A stretch of 64,000 nucleotides of DNA from Balanoglossus misakiensis. Its lineage: Eukaryota; Hemichordata. The notes below the pieces were generated by a model. The model was not told the DNA's origin. It did not search any database and worked only from the letters and a program-made list of their open reading frames with translations. Of the stretch, positions 22,943 through 38,465 are shown piece by piece; position 1 is the stretch's first letter; each line of letters begins with the position of its first letter. The stretch is taken from the NCBI GenBank assembly GCA_040954595.2, contig CM082586.2, positions 2,976,001 to 3,040,000 on the forward strand, read 5' to 3'. Made by a program: the position numbers and the translations under genes.

Positions 22943-25303
22943 TGACCTCTTGGTGGCGCTGTTCGCGTACACTAATCGTGACCTTTGTGAATCTGGTGAC
23001 CGGAAGTGCAACGTGTTTGCGACACACAGACAGTATTTCTTGGATATGCAGTTCAGTAGCTTTCATGTCGTTTATAAATCTCGAAAAGATGGTGGTATTT
23101 CAGGAGCGACATTTTCAAGTACCACATCTCCGGTCCCAGATAGTGATCACAACTAGGTTGCAAGATTTGAATGGGTGTATTGTATTCCGTGACCAAAAAG
23201 AATATATGTCCGAGGACTTTTGCTCATTATATTTATATCTCAGGAGAAGTCACCAGTCAATGCAACATGGTTGCTAGCGTCGAGCACCTATGCAAATTTC
23301 GCCCCAGTTACAATGACAAGTTGAGGTCTAACCAATGACAGATTTTCATGTGGTGGCCACGCAAGACAATACACACCTTTTAAAGGCGGAACTCCCGTAT
23401 AAAAGCGCGAGAGCACGCGAGAGTTGGCATAATGGTGGGAGATTCAAACTCACTAACAACAGAACGGACGTTGTCCATAAAAGACTGTAAATTTAGGTCT
23501 ACCGATGATTTTTTTTGTCTCTAAATTCTATACATGCGTATATGTAAATTAGAAGTGATTGTATACATTTAATCACGTGGTTCATTTATTATTTTGGCAT
23601 ATAATAATGTGAATTAGAGTTGCCAGGGGTGATCAATTGTAAATAATTAAACTGGATTATTAAAGGACGGGCATCGTCCCACACAGGTGGTAGAGTGTCA
23701 AAGTAGGCACAAAGTCAAACTGTTACGATGTACATAATTGAAAACAATACGTTTTGATACTTTGTATATATTGCACTATATACCATGGTAAATACAATGA
23801 GTCGTTGCTTCTTATCACATTTCGAAGTTATTTGCTGTAACATGTATTGATTGGCAGGTACTCCTTGTACAGTTAGATCAATGCCGATGATATGTTTATG
23901 AACAGGAAAGTCGCACATGTGCAGTTAGGACGAAATTCCCCTTTAAATATTTATACATTGCAGATAAAGTGTTACAGAACTTAGTTTGACAGGTTGTTAA
24001 CCGTTGAAAAACGTGCGGTCATTCAGAGGGGACCTTCAAGATTTCTGATAAATGTCGTATTTTATCCATCAAAGGGACCGACATACTGTTAAATGTCATA
24101 GTCAGCTTCTCTCCATATCGAGTTATTCCTTTTTAGTTTTAGGGGGATTTCTTCTTATTTGAAATGAAATAAAACTTGTCACGTTGCAACACTCATATCA
24201 CGTTTCACGGCTTCCGTCTTCATGGTAAATAATCTGTCCAAAAGCACCGACGCGGCCAATACAATATGAATGAGGAACTTCCACGCCTTGTCTGTCTTAG
24301 AATTCGCCACGTTTCTGGTTAACAAGAGGCCTCGCATTGTGCTTTCTCTTGATACATGTAGTCTGAAACTTCCACACTTTCCATCACACGTGCTCCATCT
24401 GCTTCATTATGAATTGTCTGCTGGTTTCTCCCGCCTTCATTGTGAATAGACCTTTCGAGAGCGCAAAACATACAAAAACCACCAAGACGCATAATGGAGG
24501 AACTTCTAGACAACCCCGCCTGCCTTGGTCATCGGCACGTTTCTACTTAAGGGCAAAGTGGCGACTCTGTCGAACAGACACTGAGCCTTAACCATTCTAC
24601 ATCTATTCTCAGGTTTTCCCATCTTTGATCACGCGTTATACGTATTTCGTCTAATATTCTTATTGTAAACATCGTGTTCGAAAATACGACACAGCAAACA
24701 CCAATACGTCAACTTTCGGATAGCATATGTCTCTGGTTGAAGGCAAGAACGTGGGTTCTCTTTTGTGAATGGGAGATTTTTTTCAAAACATGCTGTGTGT
24801 ATTGTTAATTTTAAAAAATAATAAAAGACGCGTGACATTTACGACGATTTAACAAGGACGTCGATGTCTGGTGATATATCTTAAATCGAGCAAAGGGCGC
24901 TGTGGCATGCTTATTTGGAAAATTGTTTTTCTGATATTTGCTTACTAAACCTCGAGAAGTTTAAAGAGTAAACAACGTCGCATGCACGTATGCACACATA
25001 CACGCGTACATACACACACAGTTCTTGGACAGTGTAAGAATCTTTCTGGAGTAGGGTGCGTGCATTTATTTCAACAGCCTGAGTCTTTGCAGGGAGTGGT
25101 ACAGACGTCAGTTGCGATTGTGTCGTACGTCATCCGACAACAAGAAAACACATCTGCATATTAATGCCTTTCAAAAGTCCTGCAGTACAAGAGATAGCCT
25201 TCGAATATCCAGTTTGTCGCCAGCATCATATTAAATTGACTTGTCATGAAGTTTGCGTTCATTCGTTTCTGCAATCTACGAGAGCTGTACACAGACTGAA
25301 AAT
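22943..25303. other. Non-coding interval between the CRAL-TRIO and GPCR genes
   Basis: No convincing exon is seen. The first part should be the 3' UTR of the CRAL-TRIO gene and the last part the GPCR promoter and leader. Short (ca)n-rich sequence occurs near 24990-25020. Confidence 0.4.
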
Positions 25304-26374
25304 ATGAACAGCACGGTTTCCAGTAACGATAGCCGCACTGCGCCTGAGATTGTACTGCCGGTGTCATGGGCGACCGACCTGTCCGGTGCTCTTGAGATCG
25401 TCCTGGCGTTGGGAGCAATCTTCGGCAATACTCTGTTCATCTTGATAGTTTTCTTCAAGAAAAAACTGAGGTCGTCCATGAATATATTCTTGGTCAACCT
25501 GAGCGTGACGGACATCATTGCAGCAATCTTCGTCTCTCTCCCAACGGCAGATTCCTATCTGCACCGAAAGTGGCGCTTGGGAGCCAAATTCTGTCTGGTA
25601 CACAATGTCCTCAACCCGGTACTGATTTCAGTTTCGCTCTGGCTGACAGCATTCATCTCCATCAATCGGTACATCTTCATCGTCCACAACGAGAAGTACC
25701 GTCGACTTACCAACAAAGTTACGCTGGCACTTGCATTTGTATTTGCCTGGTGTTTTCCGATAGCGAATGAGTACGCCGTGTTTCAAGACACATCTCGATC
25801 AAGATACTCACCACCATCTTTTCGTTGTCAGATGCCCGGTACCCAAGTTCTCTTTGTACTCCTGTTCTACACCCCTACGATTATTGTACCTTTGGTGTAC
25901 CTTCCGATCATCGTCTACGTGATGAAGAGCAGGCGTCGCGTTCAGAGCCACCAGTCGCAAAGTGCCGGTGCAAATGGTCCATCTTCACAGGAAGTCCGTA
26001 TGCTGCTGGTCATTGTCGGCGTCTTCTTCATGGTCATGCTCGGTTACCTACCATTCGTCATCCTGATCAACTGTTACCAGATCTACGGCCAAAGACCACC
26101 ACCAGAGGCTATGATCTTGATGTACCCCTTGATTCACGTCGGAGGCGTCATGAACCCCTTCCTGTACGGCATCAACAACAGGCACTTCAAAGAAGCGTAC
26201 AAAGAGCTACTGACGGGAAAACTATTCCGAAAACGCGGACGTGCAAACCAGGTGGCACAAGCACCGAATTCAAGCAATCGTCCAACTGACATGAGCCTGG
26301 ACACCAGCAGTAAAAACCCAAGGATGACCCAATCAACGGTGAACGAACAGGTGGGCGGGCCAAGCACTGTCTAA
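25304..26374 (+). CDS. Rhodopsin-class G-protein-coupled receptor, orphan
   Basis: A single-exon gene of 356 aa. Seven hydrophobic segments are clear: TM1 about 29-51 with GN at 41-42, TM2 with LSVTD at 66-70, C97 before TM3 (likely disulfide with C175), TM3 ending in NRY at 121-123, TM4 about 139-157, TM5 about 182-206, TM6 about 232-257 with GYLP at 247-250, and TM7 with NPFLY at 284-288. Two N-glycosylation sequons (residues 2 and 8) precede TM1. The Ser/Thr-rich C-terminus is typical of phosphorylation by GRKs. NRY instead of DRY, with an otherwise melatonin-receptor-like layout, recalls the GPR84/Tre1/moody group, but ligand assignment is not possible. The ATG at 25304 is the first in-frame ATG of this reading frame. 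Confidence 0.88.
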   Translation: MNSTVSSNDSRTAPEIVLPVSWATDLSGALEIVLALGAIFGNTLFILIVFFKKKLRSSMNIFLVNLSVTDIIAAIFVSLPTADSYLHRKWRLGAKFCLVHNVLNPVLISVSLWLTAFISINRYIFIVHNEKYRRLTNKVTLALAFVFAWCFPIANEYAVFQDTSRSRYSPPSFRCQMPGTQVLFVLLFYTPTIIVPLVYLPIIVYVMKSRRRVQSHQSQSAGANGPSSQEVRMLLVIVGVFFMVMLGYLPFVILINCYQIYGQRPPPEAMILMYPLIHVGGVMNPFLYGINNRHFKEAYKELLTGKLFRKRGRANQVAQAPNSSNRPTDMSLDTSSKNPRMTQSTVNEQVGGPSTV

Positions 26375-26628
26375 TTTATGAACTTGTCTCTTTCGTCAGA
26401 AGAATATTGGCAATTGTCCCTAACAGAACTGAAACAATGTAATATGTGATATGCTTGTCCACGTTGGAAATTGTAAAGCAAAATTTAATGTAGGAGACTT
26501 ACACCGATCTCATGCCGACATCACAGACCGCTTGTTAATGGATTGCTAGAATAATTGTTTTTTCGAACCATATAGATAGATATTTTTTCAATGTACACTC
26601 TATATTCATTATTTGCACGATGTTTATG

Positions 26629-26634
26629 AATAAA
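26629..26634 (+). other. Polyadenylation signal for the GPCR gene
   Basis: AATAAA lies about 255 bp after the stop codon in AT-rich sequence. It is the best nearby candidate. Confidence 0.4.
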
Positions 26635-28152
26635 TGTAATACCATTTGAAATAGCAATACTATTTTAACTTGAACATATATGTTTTACATAGTAGGAAAG
26701 GACGTAACTTAGAATCTGTGCGACGTGCATTGAAAGTAAACCACAAAACATGTACTAACATGATAAATATTTAGTATTAAACATGTCGAATATACCTGTA
26801 TTCGTGTACTCAGGTACGGTTACTGTAAACTGTACGCATATGCATGCAGGCCATGATAACACTTGTATTTACCACTTAATTTAGACTGGCTTGGTGTTTA
26901 TAAATTATCTATGCTACGATGTCTGTATTAGCATGTCAAGTGAGATGGGTCATGTTCTGCGCTTGCCCAAAGGAAACCATTCGCAGTCAGGCAAAAGAAA
27001 AGCACTCCATGTCGATTAAAAGAGGGCGCACCCTATATTATGGCGTACGTTCTTTGGGCATCATTGGGATGACATGGTATTTTCGTGAAGTTGATAAAAA
27101 TATATCGTTCGGCAGATATTTGAGCTATCTGTGGTATTGTCATGTTTGGCGTTTTATCATTAAATAAATGTCACAATGCGATAACTGTAAAGGCAGACTG
27201 TGGTTATTGAAAGATTGTGGGCAGTATGTTTTCTTGACCAAACGATGCTCGTGTGTTACCATCTAAAGGGTGTGGTCCCAACTAATGGTTAATGGTTTTA
27301 GAGTTAATGACGTTTTTCACCACAGAAATATTCCATGATAAACAATTATGTGTTGTATTCAACACGGTCTGTCTTACCATATCTTGTCATGACGACATCA
27401 ATGGGTGTGGCATTGACAAATGCGAGGCAGTGAGCAACGAAGGCGAGAGGATGACGGCCATTCTGTCCTTGTGTATACCACCTGTCAAGACCGCCCCCTA
27501 CGACGAAAAAAATCCCACCCCTTTGTCGGAAGCTACACGTATTGTATGTCGTTTATCATGACAGCAGTAAACGTGAGCCATCACAGAAATAACCTCCGAG
27601 GATAATCAGTTAACACTGTATTAATTGTAATCGTTTGCAAGGTTGTCACTTGGCAACCAGAATCTTATCCATCCATCACATTAAAACCTTACATGGTACG
27701 TGATAAGTAGTGGTGCACACGTTTCCAACTGAAATTCATCACATGAAACACAATCAGTAAAATTAATTGTGAGTGACTTCGGTAACCACGGCCAAGGAGT
27801 ACTCGTAGTGCTGACCACGAAAATCAGAGTTGATCTCTAAGATACTAGGCCTACATGTATCGTGTATGGCCGCTGGGCGACATGCAGTATCTCCTGAACA
27901 ACATCTATCCCCAAGACTCCCCTACCCTCAATAATTGCATTGCCGTGGGTGCTCACGTAGTGGGCATACAATGAGTCATTCATTATGACTGCAGAAATAT
28001 ACCCAGTGGAAATGTGACGTTAATATATACGCACATATCATGTTGAGTGATGATTTGACTGGAGCGCCCAGGTAGACTCCCATAAATACAATTGCTAGTA
28101 GATACAGTGTAACTTATTACAATGTAAATCAATGAAAACATAACAATATGGC

Positions 28153-28425
28153 TGTTACTTTGTATTACATTGTACATCATTGCAAACAATGTGGTTGTTA
28201 CTTTGTATTACACTGTAGTGTAACTGCTACAATGTACATCATTCCAAACAATGGGGTTGTTACTTTGTATTACACAGTAGTATAACTGCTACAATTTACA
28301 TCATTCCAAACAATGGGGTTGTTACTTTGTATTACACTGTAGTGTAACTGCTACAATGTACATCATTGCAAACAATGTGGTTGTTACTTTGTATTACTAT
28401 GTACATCATTACAAACAATGAATTA
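28153..28425. repeat. 62-bp tandem repeat, about four copies
   Basis: tgttactttg recurs at 28196, 28258, 28320 and 28382 (62-bp steps), with a shorter 43-bp step from 28153. Units contain the near-palindrome ttacactgtagtgtaa. Confidence 0.85.
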
Positions 28426-28909
28426 CTACTGTTTATTACATTCCAAGTTACTTTGATGCAACATGCATTGGTTGTGGGTCTCCCTGAATAGTGGGAAGAA
28501 GACTGATGGTGTGTGTAATTCGTTCGCAGATGACCCTTCCCCTTTGAGGATTAACACTGTCACAGGCATCATACTTTCCTTTGTCATAATTTTATTGTAT
28601 TTCACCCAACATTAAACCCGGCAGTGAGCTTACCCAAGTGTATACATGTGAATACCGTTAAACAAAGACAGAAAACAAATGAAACTTTTCATTCAGCTGC
28701 GTATACATGTTAAATTGTCGTTTCAGACTAAAAATATGAGAAATTAAAGGTTAAAGTAGGTGACAACTTTGTTGTGTGCAACCATATATGAATATGCATA
28801 GCATATGATAGTGTGCATATTATTCTAAAGGAGTATTTTAAAAAGGGAACAGAATCATAAAAATACAGATATTTTCAATATCTGCAGAGTGATGTTGGGA
28901 ATTCCACTT

Positions 28910-31900
28910 TTAGGCTTTTGGAAACTTCTTGACGTATTCCAGACGGGATGGGTGCTCATCGTTTGGACGGCAGTGAGGAGTCCACACTGGCTCTCCGACG
29001 AACATGCGTTTGGCCTTGATGTAATCCTGCAATTGGAAGTTTATATACACTCATGTAAATATGTATACCACGCAAAATGACCTGCTGGCTGTGACTCTGT
29101 TTTGTGCAGAAATGTCTTAAAATGACAAGCTGATTAGCTGGATCTTCTTTGAATTATAAATGTGACTAAAATTTTCATAGTAGAGAATATATTCTTTACA
29201 CAATTTCCAATGATTGCTGACAGGTTTTCATTGTTCGTTTCATTGTGGACGACACAAAACAGTACAGATGATATGTGCAATTTTCGCCACACCCATGCAT
29301 GCCTCACAAGTTACTTTTAATTACCCGGTACATCAAACATTGACATACCTTGGTATCCAAAGTGAATCTATGATAGATCCCCGCTGGCAAAATAATCATG
29401 TCTCCCTTGGCGACCTCGATGCGGATCCATTTGTCACTTCTGCTGCGGATATCAAAATATCCACTGCCGTCTGTGATGAATCGGATCTCTTCATCAGCAT
29501 GCAAATGTTCTGTGAAGAACCGCTTCAGCTGTAAAACAAAATTTAAAAAATGATTGACTGATCGTCAAAAATCGTTTTGTGAAGTCATCAACTGACAAAA
29601 ACATTGTTCAGATGAACGCATCTGCCTGCAGCTCAAAGATGACACAGCTGACGTTTCGCAAAATGTCTATTAGTGAATGGAAGCGCTTGATTAACTAAAG
29701 TTAGCTAGTTAATAAGAAGCTGCAAGTATAGACACCTGTCTACTTTGCACAATTTCCTGATCGAGTCACCTTTCATCAGTGTCTTTGGAAATTGCATTAT
29801 TTAATACCTTCTTTTATCTTTATAAAGACAGTTCCTCAGATATTTATTATTGGAACAGACGTCGGCCTGAAGGGTCAGCATGTTTGATTATTCTCAGAGG
29901 AAATCTAATTTTCTGTTTTTAACATCTTCTTTCAACTGCAAATTTTTTATATTCCTCAAGCTGTCAAATTCATTTTTTTATCATTTATGGTTTCCGCTAC
30001 ACTGCATGCAATGTCAAGAAGATACTGCGTTCCTCAGCAGACAGCACAAAATGACTGGAAATGTTCAGGTGACAATTATTTTGTCGTTTACATCTGGGAC
30101 ATGAGTCACTCACAAGCCAGAGGGGAAATAGTCTCTATGCTCCTTTTATGACCATCTGTGTAAATGAACGGTTTATTGAGAAGATAGGCTGAACATTCTT
30201 ACCGTGTTATCGTAATCAGGTAGTTTCTCTGGAGTGCATGTGATCTCATCCTCATAAGTATAACCGCGATCACTTCGGATCTTATCTAGAGTGCCTTCCT
30301 CCTTCCAATTGTCAGCATCAAGCTGGAATAAAAAAAATAATAGTTTTCGTATTTTGTCTAGTCAACGGAGTATAAAAACAATAGTTTTCATATTTTGTCT
30401 GGTCAACTGAGAATAAAAACAAGTTTAGAAATATTTTGTCTGGTGAACTATAGTGTTTGTATTTTTCTAGTCAACTGAGAATGTAGTTTTCTCAACAACT
30501 GAATTTTTTAGTTAACCAAATATAACTAGGCTAAATTTTTAGTTCTTTTAATATCATCAAATGCCCATAATCCATATCTGTACACGTGTTGGTGCCGTCT
30601 GGATGCGGCTATATTGATTTTTATATTGGACCCCACTGATGCGGGTCTATCGATCTCCATAATAAAGAAATGGCCGAAAATAATTATCCTCATGTAGGCT
30701 GACGATTTGCATATGAATAGTGGTAAATAATGTTGAGTTATGGGGATTTTAAATCCACGTTTCGATTTCGATTTCGAAATTTTTGAAAGTAAAATCGTGA
30801 AAATCCGTTTCTATGGCAACCAATGCGTCCATTGCGGCAGCTGTTATACGTCTAGCCTTGGCCTCTATCTCTAAGGACTACTTGTTTGCTACGTGACGTT
30901 TGTGACCTAACAGTTTTGCATGTCTGATAAATTCGATAGACCATGGTGTAGTGACCTCTTGAAGGTCATGAAATTGAAAGCACAGGAAGTCATGTCAGAG
31001 AGTTGTTTAAGGTCGAAGGTCGTAAAAAAGACGAACCACGCCAGTGTTTGGATAACCTTTCCAGAAGCTTCACTACAGAGCTTTGTGTGTTTGAAGAAAA
31101 AATGAATTCAACCAATCACTTTTATTCTGGAAAAAAGTAACTTTTTTTCACATATCCTCTGATCCCCCCCCCCCCAACCCCCTCGTTTTTCCTGATCGCT
31201 GCCTAAATGCACATTCGAGTGTATCATGTGGCATACTGGGCTCACGTGTGGACGGACCTATTGTCTGAGGTCACATAGACTGCATGTTCCCGCCGCCATT
31301 AATCCATCCACAAGACTATGTTTGTGAACACACATTTAAGCTACTTTATTGGCGATTCAATATTTATTCTATTACAAATAAATTTGCGCGTTTATAATAT
31401 AGCTGAAGGATTGATATAAACAGACTGTAAAGAACAACCAATAGTTTAATAGTCAATCTATTCAGTGTCGTACGTGCAGTGAAAAAAATAACACGTGCGC
31501 AGTCCGTTGTATGAGTGCCCTTGTGTCGATTTTCGTGTTTATTGCAACTTCAAAACTTTGTTGCAACTACATGTAAATTTCTTTCATAGTACAAACTTTG
31601 TTGCACTGAAACGTTTGTTCTCTGAAATGGACACGCCGATTGTAGCGTTCGGCGAATTTCCGGCGTTTTGCGACATGTGCGGGGTACATGTACATGTCTA
31701 TACTCACTGGGGAAAATGTCAGTTAAAAATCACAAATATGAGCGGAGTTAATGAGTAAAAAACATCGACACACTCGTGGGCTAGTATTTCAAAACGCTGG
31801 CAGCGTCCCTCGTGGTGATGCGACACACGTGTTATATACAACTGCGTAGTCCACAAACGCCCTTGACCCGACCGGCCAAGTTCACCCCAACCTGGTTTAT

Positions 31901-32058
31901 GTTGATATACTTAGCAACCTGTATACGTATATACTAACCTTCCAGTACAGTACCCCTTGTTCCTTCAAGTAATCCAGATCCACAAACTGAGGCGGTTCGG
32001 TCATGTGTTCCAAACGCTGATCAGCGTCGGAGTCATCCATGTACCACGCTCGCACCAT
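28910..32058 (-). CDS. ADI1: Acireductone dioxygenase (methionine salvage)
   Basis: Four exons join in frame on the minus strand: 32058-31939, 30322-30203, 29528-29349 and 29026-28910, giving 178 aa against 179 in human. The enzyme oxidises the acireductone 1,2-dihydroxy-3-keto-5-methylthiopentene with O2; the Fe(II) form makes the methionine precursor and formate. It is a cupin of the cytosol and nucleus. The N-terminus MVRAWYMDD and the GVLYWK segment are family signatures. All four metal ligands fall at the numbers known for the mammalian enzyme: H88, H90, E94 (EHLHADEE) and H133 (GIYHRF). All introns are phase 0. The substrate derives from methylthioadenosine, the by-product of polyamine synthesis, and the next genes are polyamine-transporter relatives. 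Confidence 0.97.
30339..30460. repeat. 41-bp degenerate tandem repeat in ADI1 intron 1
   Basis: tattttgtct recurs at 30350, 30391 and 30432 with conserved flanks (tagtcaac...gagaataaaaa). About three copies, AT-rich. Confidence 0.75.
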
Positions 32059-33596
32059 TTTCGTAGCAGGATTCGCAGGGCAGAGAGACGATGTCCTCAA
32101 CACTGTAGCTAACACCAGACTGACACTGTTTCTCTATCAACTCTGCATATGAATCGAGGCAAGCATGCGCATTTGATACGTGGAGGTCATTCCCCGTTAA
32201 GTAGGTGGATTTCACACACGAGCGACAAAGAGGGCTCCCTTTCTACTCATAACACACATTTTGCCGCAAAAACTAAGGGAGCTTGATAAAAATCTGTGAC
32301 ATAGAATCCCAAGATTTCGGAGAAGTTTTATGCGATATAAATTATCGACAATTAACCCACGATGAAAAATATATAACGTGAGGAAATCATCAGGCATGAT
32401 GAAGTAAAACCCTGCCACCATACCTGAACATTTCAGCCACGTGGTAGTGTTGTGCAATAAATCTGTGACGTCATAAGTACATGCTCAATGTGATTGGCTA
32501 ATGCGGGATCAAGGAAGCTGTGGGCTATAGCCTGAGCACTGACACAAATCAATGTCAGCAAAGTTGCAGGCATCATTAACAGCCGAAGCACGGAACCAGA
32601 TTCTCGATTTGAATTGTCTGAAAAAGAACGTGAAAATCTGTACAGACGAGGGCCGCGGATAGTTACGTAACACAGTGGGAATATTAGACACTGATGCGCC
32701 CTCTACTGTTAAGAAAATGCACCATGTGGCGACCTCTCGCCGTTTCACTCGGCCATTGCGGGCACACATTCAATCACACGATAATACGAATATGTGCGCG
32801 ATAATCGAAAGAAGAACTTACACAGCTGATGATTATCTACTAACCTCCTATAAATATGAATCCATAACTAATTAAACACGTTGCAATTAAGTCACTAGTA
32901 TTCATGACCTCTGAACTATCGTTTTGAAAAAAGTAGTCCAATAGCATTGCGATCATTGCGCCCTGTGCATTGACGCTGGAATCACTTGCAAAAAGAGTAA
33001 ACAGGCTGCTTGTCCCCTGCATGCTGCAGTGCTGTACTGAAACACGTTACAGTTTTGAAAAAACTACGCTTTGTTCATGTTTAAATGATCGCAAAATACG
33101 CCCAAGTAATCCAGATTATGAGGTCAACAACTTTTGTTGGGTCAGTGTTGAAAACATAGGAGCCAAAAGAATATCATACACCAACCCACCTCTACTCCCA
33201 CCCCTACACACACCACATGTATCGTTGTCTGTGTCTACTTGTTTATACTGAAGACTCTTAATAGTAACATGCTATGTGTCGACTTGTTATGGTCGAAATG
33301 AAATTGTTACATGAGCAATCATTTATGGGGAAATGGGAGGATGTGTCTGAAAACATCAAACACAGTACTCAACCTGCATCAAGAAATGCATACGAGGATG
33401 ACAATTCAATGGTCGAAGTCTAACATGAAATATTGACACCAGATAACTTTAATCTGTCCAGTTTGTTTATTTTGTGATTTTAAATAATTACATCTATTAA
33501 AATTTGTTTATAAAATCTAAAATAAATAATTTCACAACTTCAAGTTTTCTTATTAAAATATCTATCAAGTACAAATAAAACAGTCACTAATTCAAA
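32059..33596. other. Intergenic region between ADI1 and the first MFS transporter
   Basis: It holds the ADI1 promoter and leader (start at 32058) and the 3' UTR of the downstream transporter copy. No supported exon is present. Confidence 0.4.
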
Positions 33597-37421
<3,825 letters not shown>

Positions 37422-38465
37422 GGTGATGGTCAGCCAACAGTCGTCAACTTTTGTATACAGGTGTTGTTTTCCAGTCAAATAATGTTTGTTAGAAATAATT
37501 AATCCACCAGCCCAGTTCTTTTCTTCAAAGTGTTCTCTTGATTTTCAGTAATGTATTTTTCCAAGTTACTATACCAACAGTATAATTACCTGACAGGTTT
37601 ACAGCCAATGTTCGTTGACCCACGGCCCCAAGGTGAGTTCATATACCAGTACAGTACCGGTATATTGAGTCCGGCTCAGTGTTATAGTGACATAAGGCTC
37701 ACCTTGCTTCAACAGTTACTCCATGCCACACTGAGCGGTTACCCGCCCACCCCGCAATCGACATGTTTCATCATTGTGGTGCAATCTATCTGTGAACATT
37801 GACCCCAATTTTTTGCCGTAAAGAGGACCATTCATGGTTTACGACGATACCACTGGACCGCACCATTATCTTGTAGAGGTGAGGAGCGAGGGGTCACATC
37901 ACAGCAGTGAAGAGACCCTGGTTTCATTAATTTGCTTGTGATCATTTTTTTCACTTGGAGAAATTTGAACCTTTCTAAAGATTTTATGAAGTTAAGTTCA
38001 AATCTCCACAAGCCATCCTTGAGATATCAATAACACAGACAGGCAAACACACACAAGGTCGATCAAGACACATACTCTAGAGAAATGGGCATGCAGTCAA
38101 ACATCGGTGGATTCGGGCAACAATAATTTATTGCATTATTATTTACAATAATACAACAAATTTTTATATTGCTTTCTAAAATGTAATATATAATAAAAAA
38201 ATTACATAAACAATATTTTATGTTACCCACTCTTGAGTACTCGAACAAGTTGATACTTTATACACGTATCCTTGACAACTAGTTTCTATCACTTTAGCAT
38301 GTTATGTCAACCATCACAGTGGAGCTGTATAAGTTTCTATCCCTCAAAGAAGGGGTATAATACCAAATGGATTAGTAAAGGCTTATTGCTTATTTAAGTT
38401 ACAAGATAAAACATCTCTTACAATATTTTTTGTGTGATGGCAAATGCAAAGTGCTATGAGTAAGA
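37422..38465. other. Intergenic region between the tandem MFS transporters
   Basis: About 1 kb with the promoter of copy 1 and the 3' UTR of copy 2 (both minus strand). No exon is seen. Confidence 0.5.

Larger units (their letters stand above)
26375..28909. other. Convergent intergenic region between the GPCR and ADI1 genes
   Basis: It contains the 3' ends of two convergent genes and no recognisable exon. The notable content is the 62-bp tandem repeat at 28153-28425. Confidence 0.5.

Noticed and set aside
24241-24262. gacgcggccaatac match to the GTPase exon
   Set aside because: Only a 14-bp identity without flanking similarity; likely chance.
25246-25303. Upstream start for the GPCR
   Set aside because: The ATG at 25246 is in another frame; the first in-frame ATG for the receptor is 25304, giving a normal short N-terminus with two glycosylation sites.
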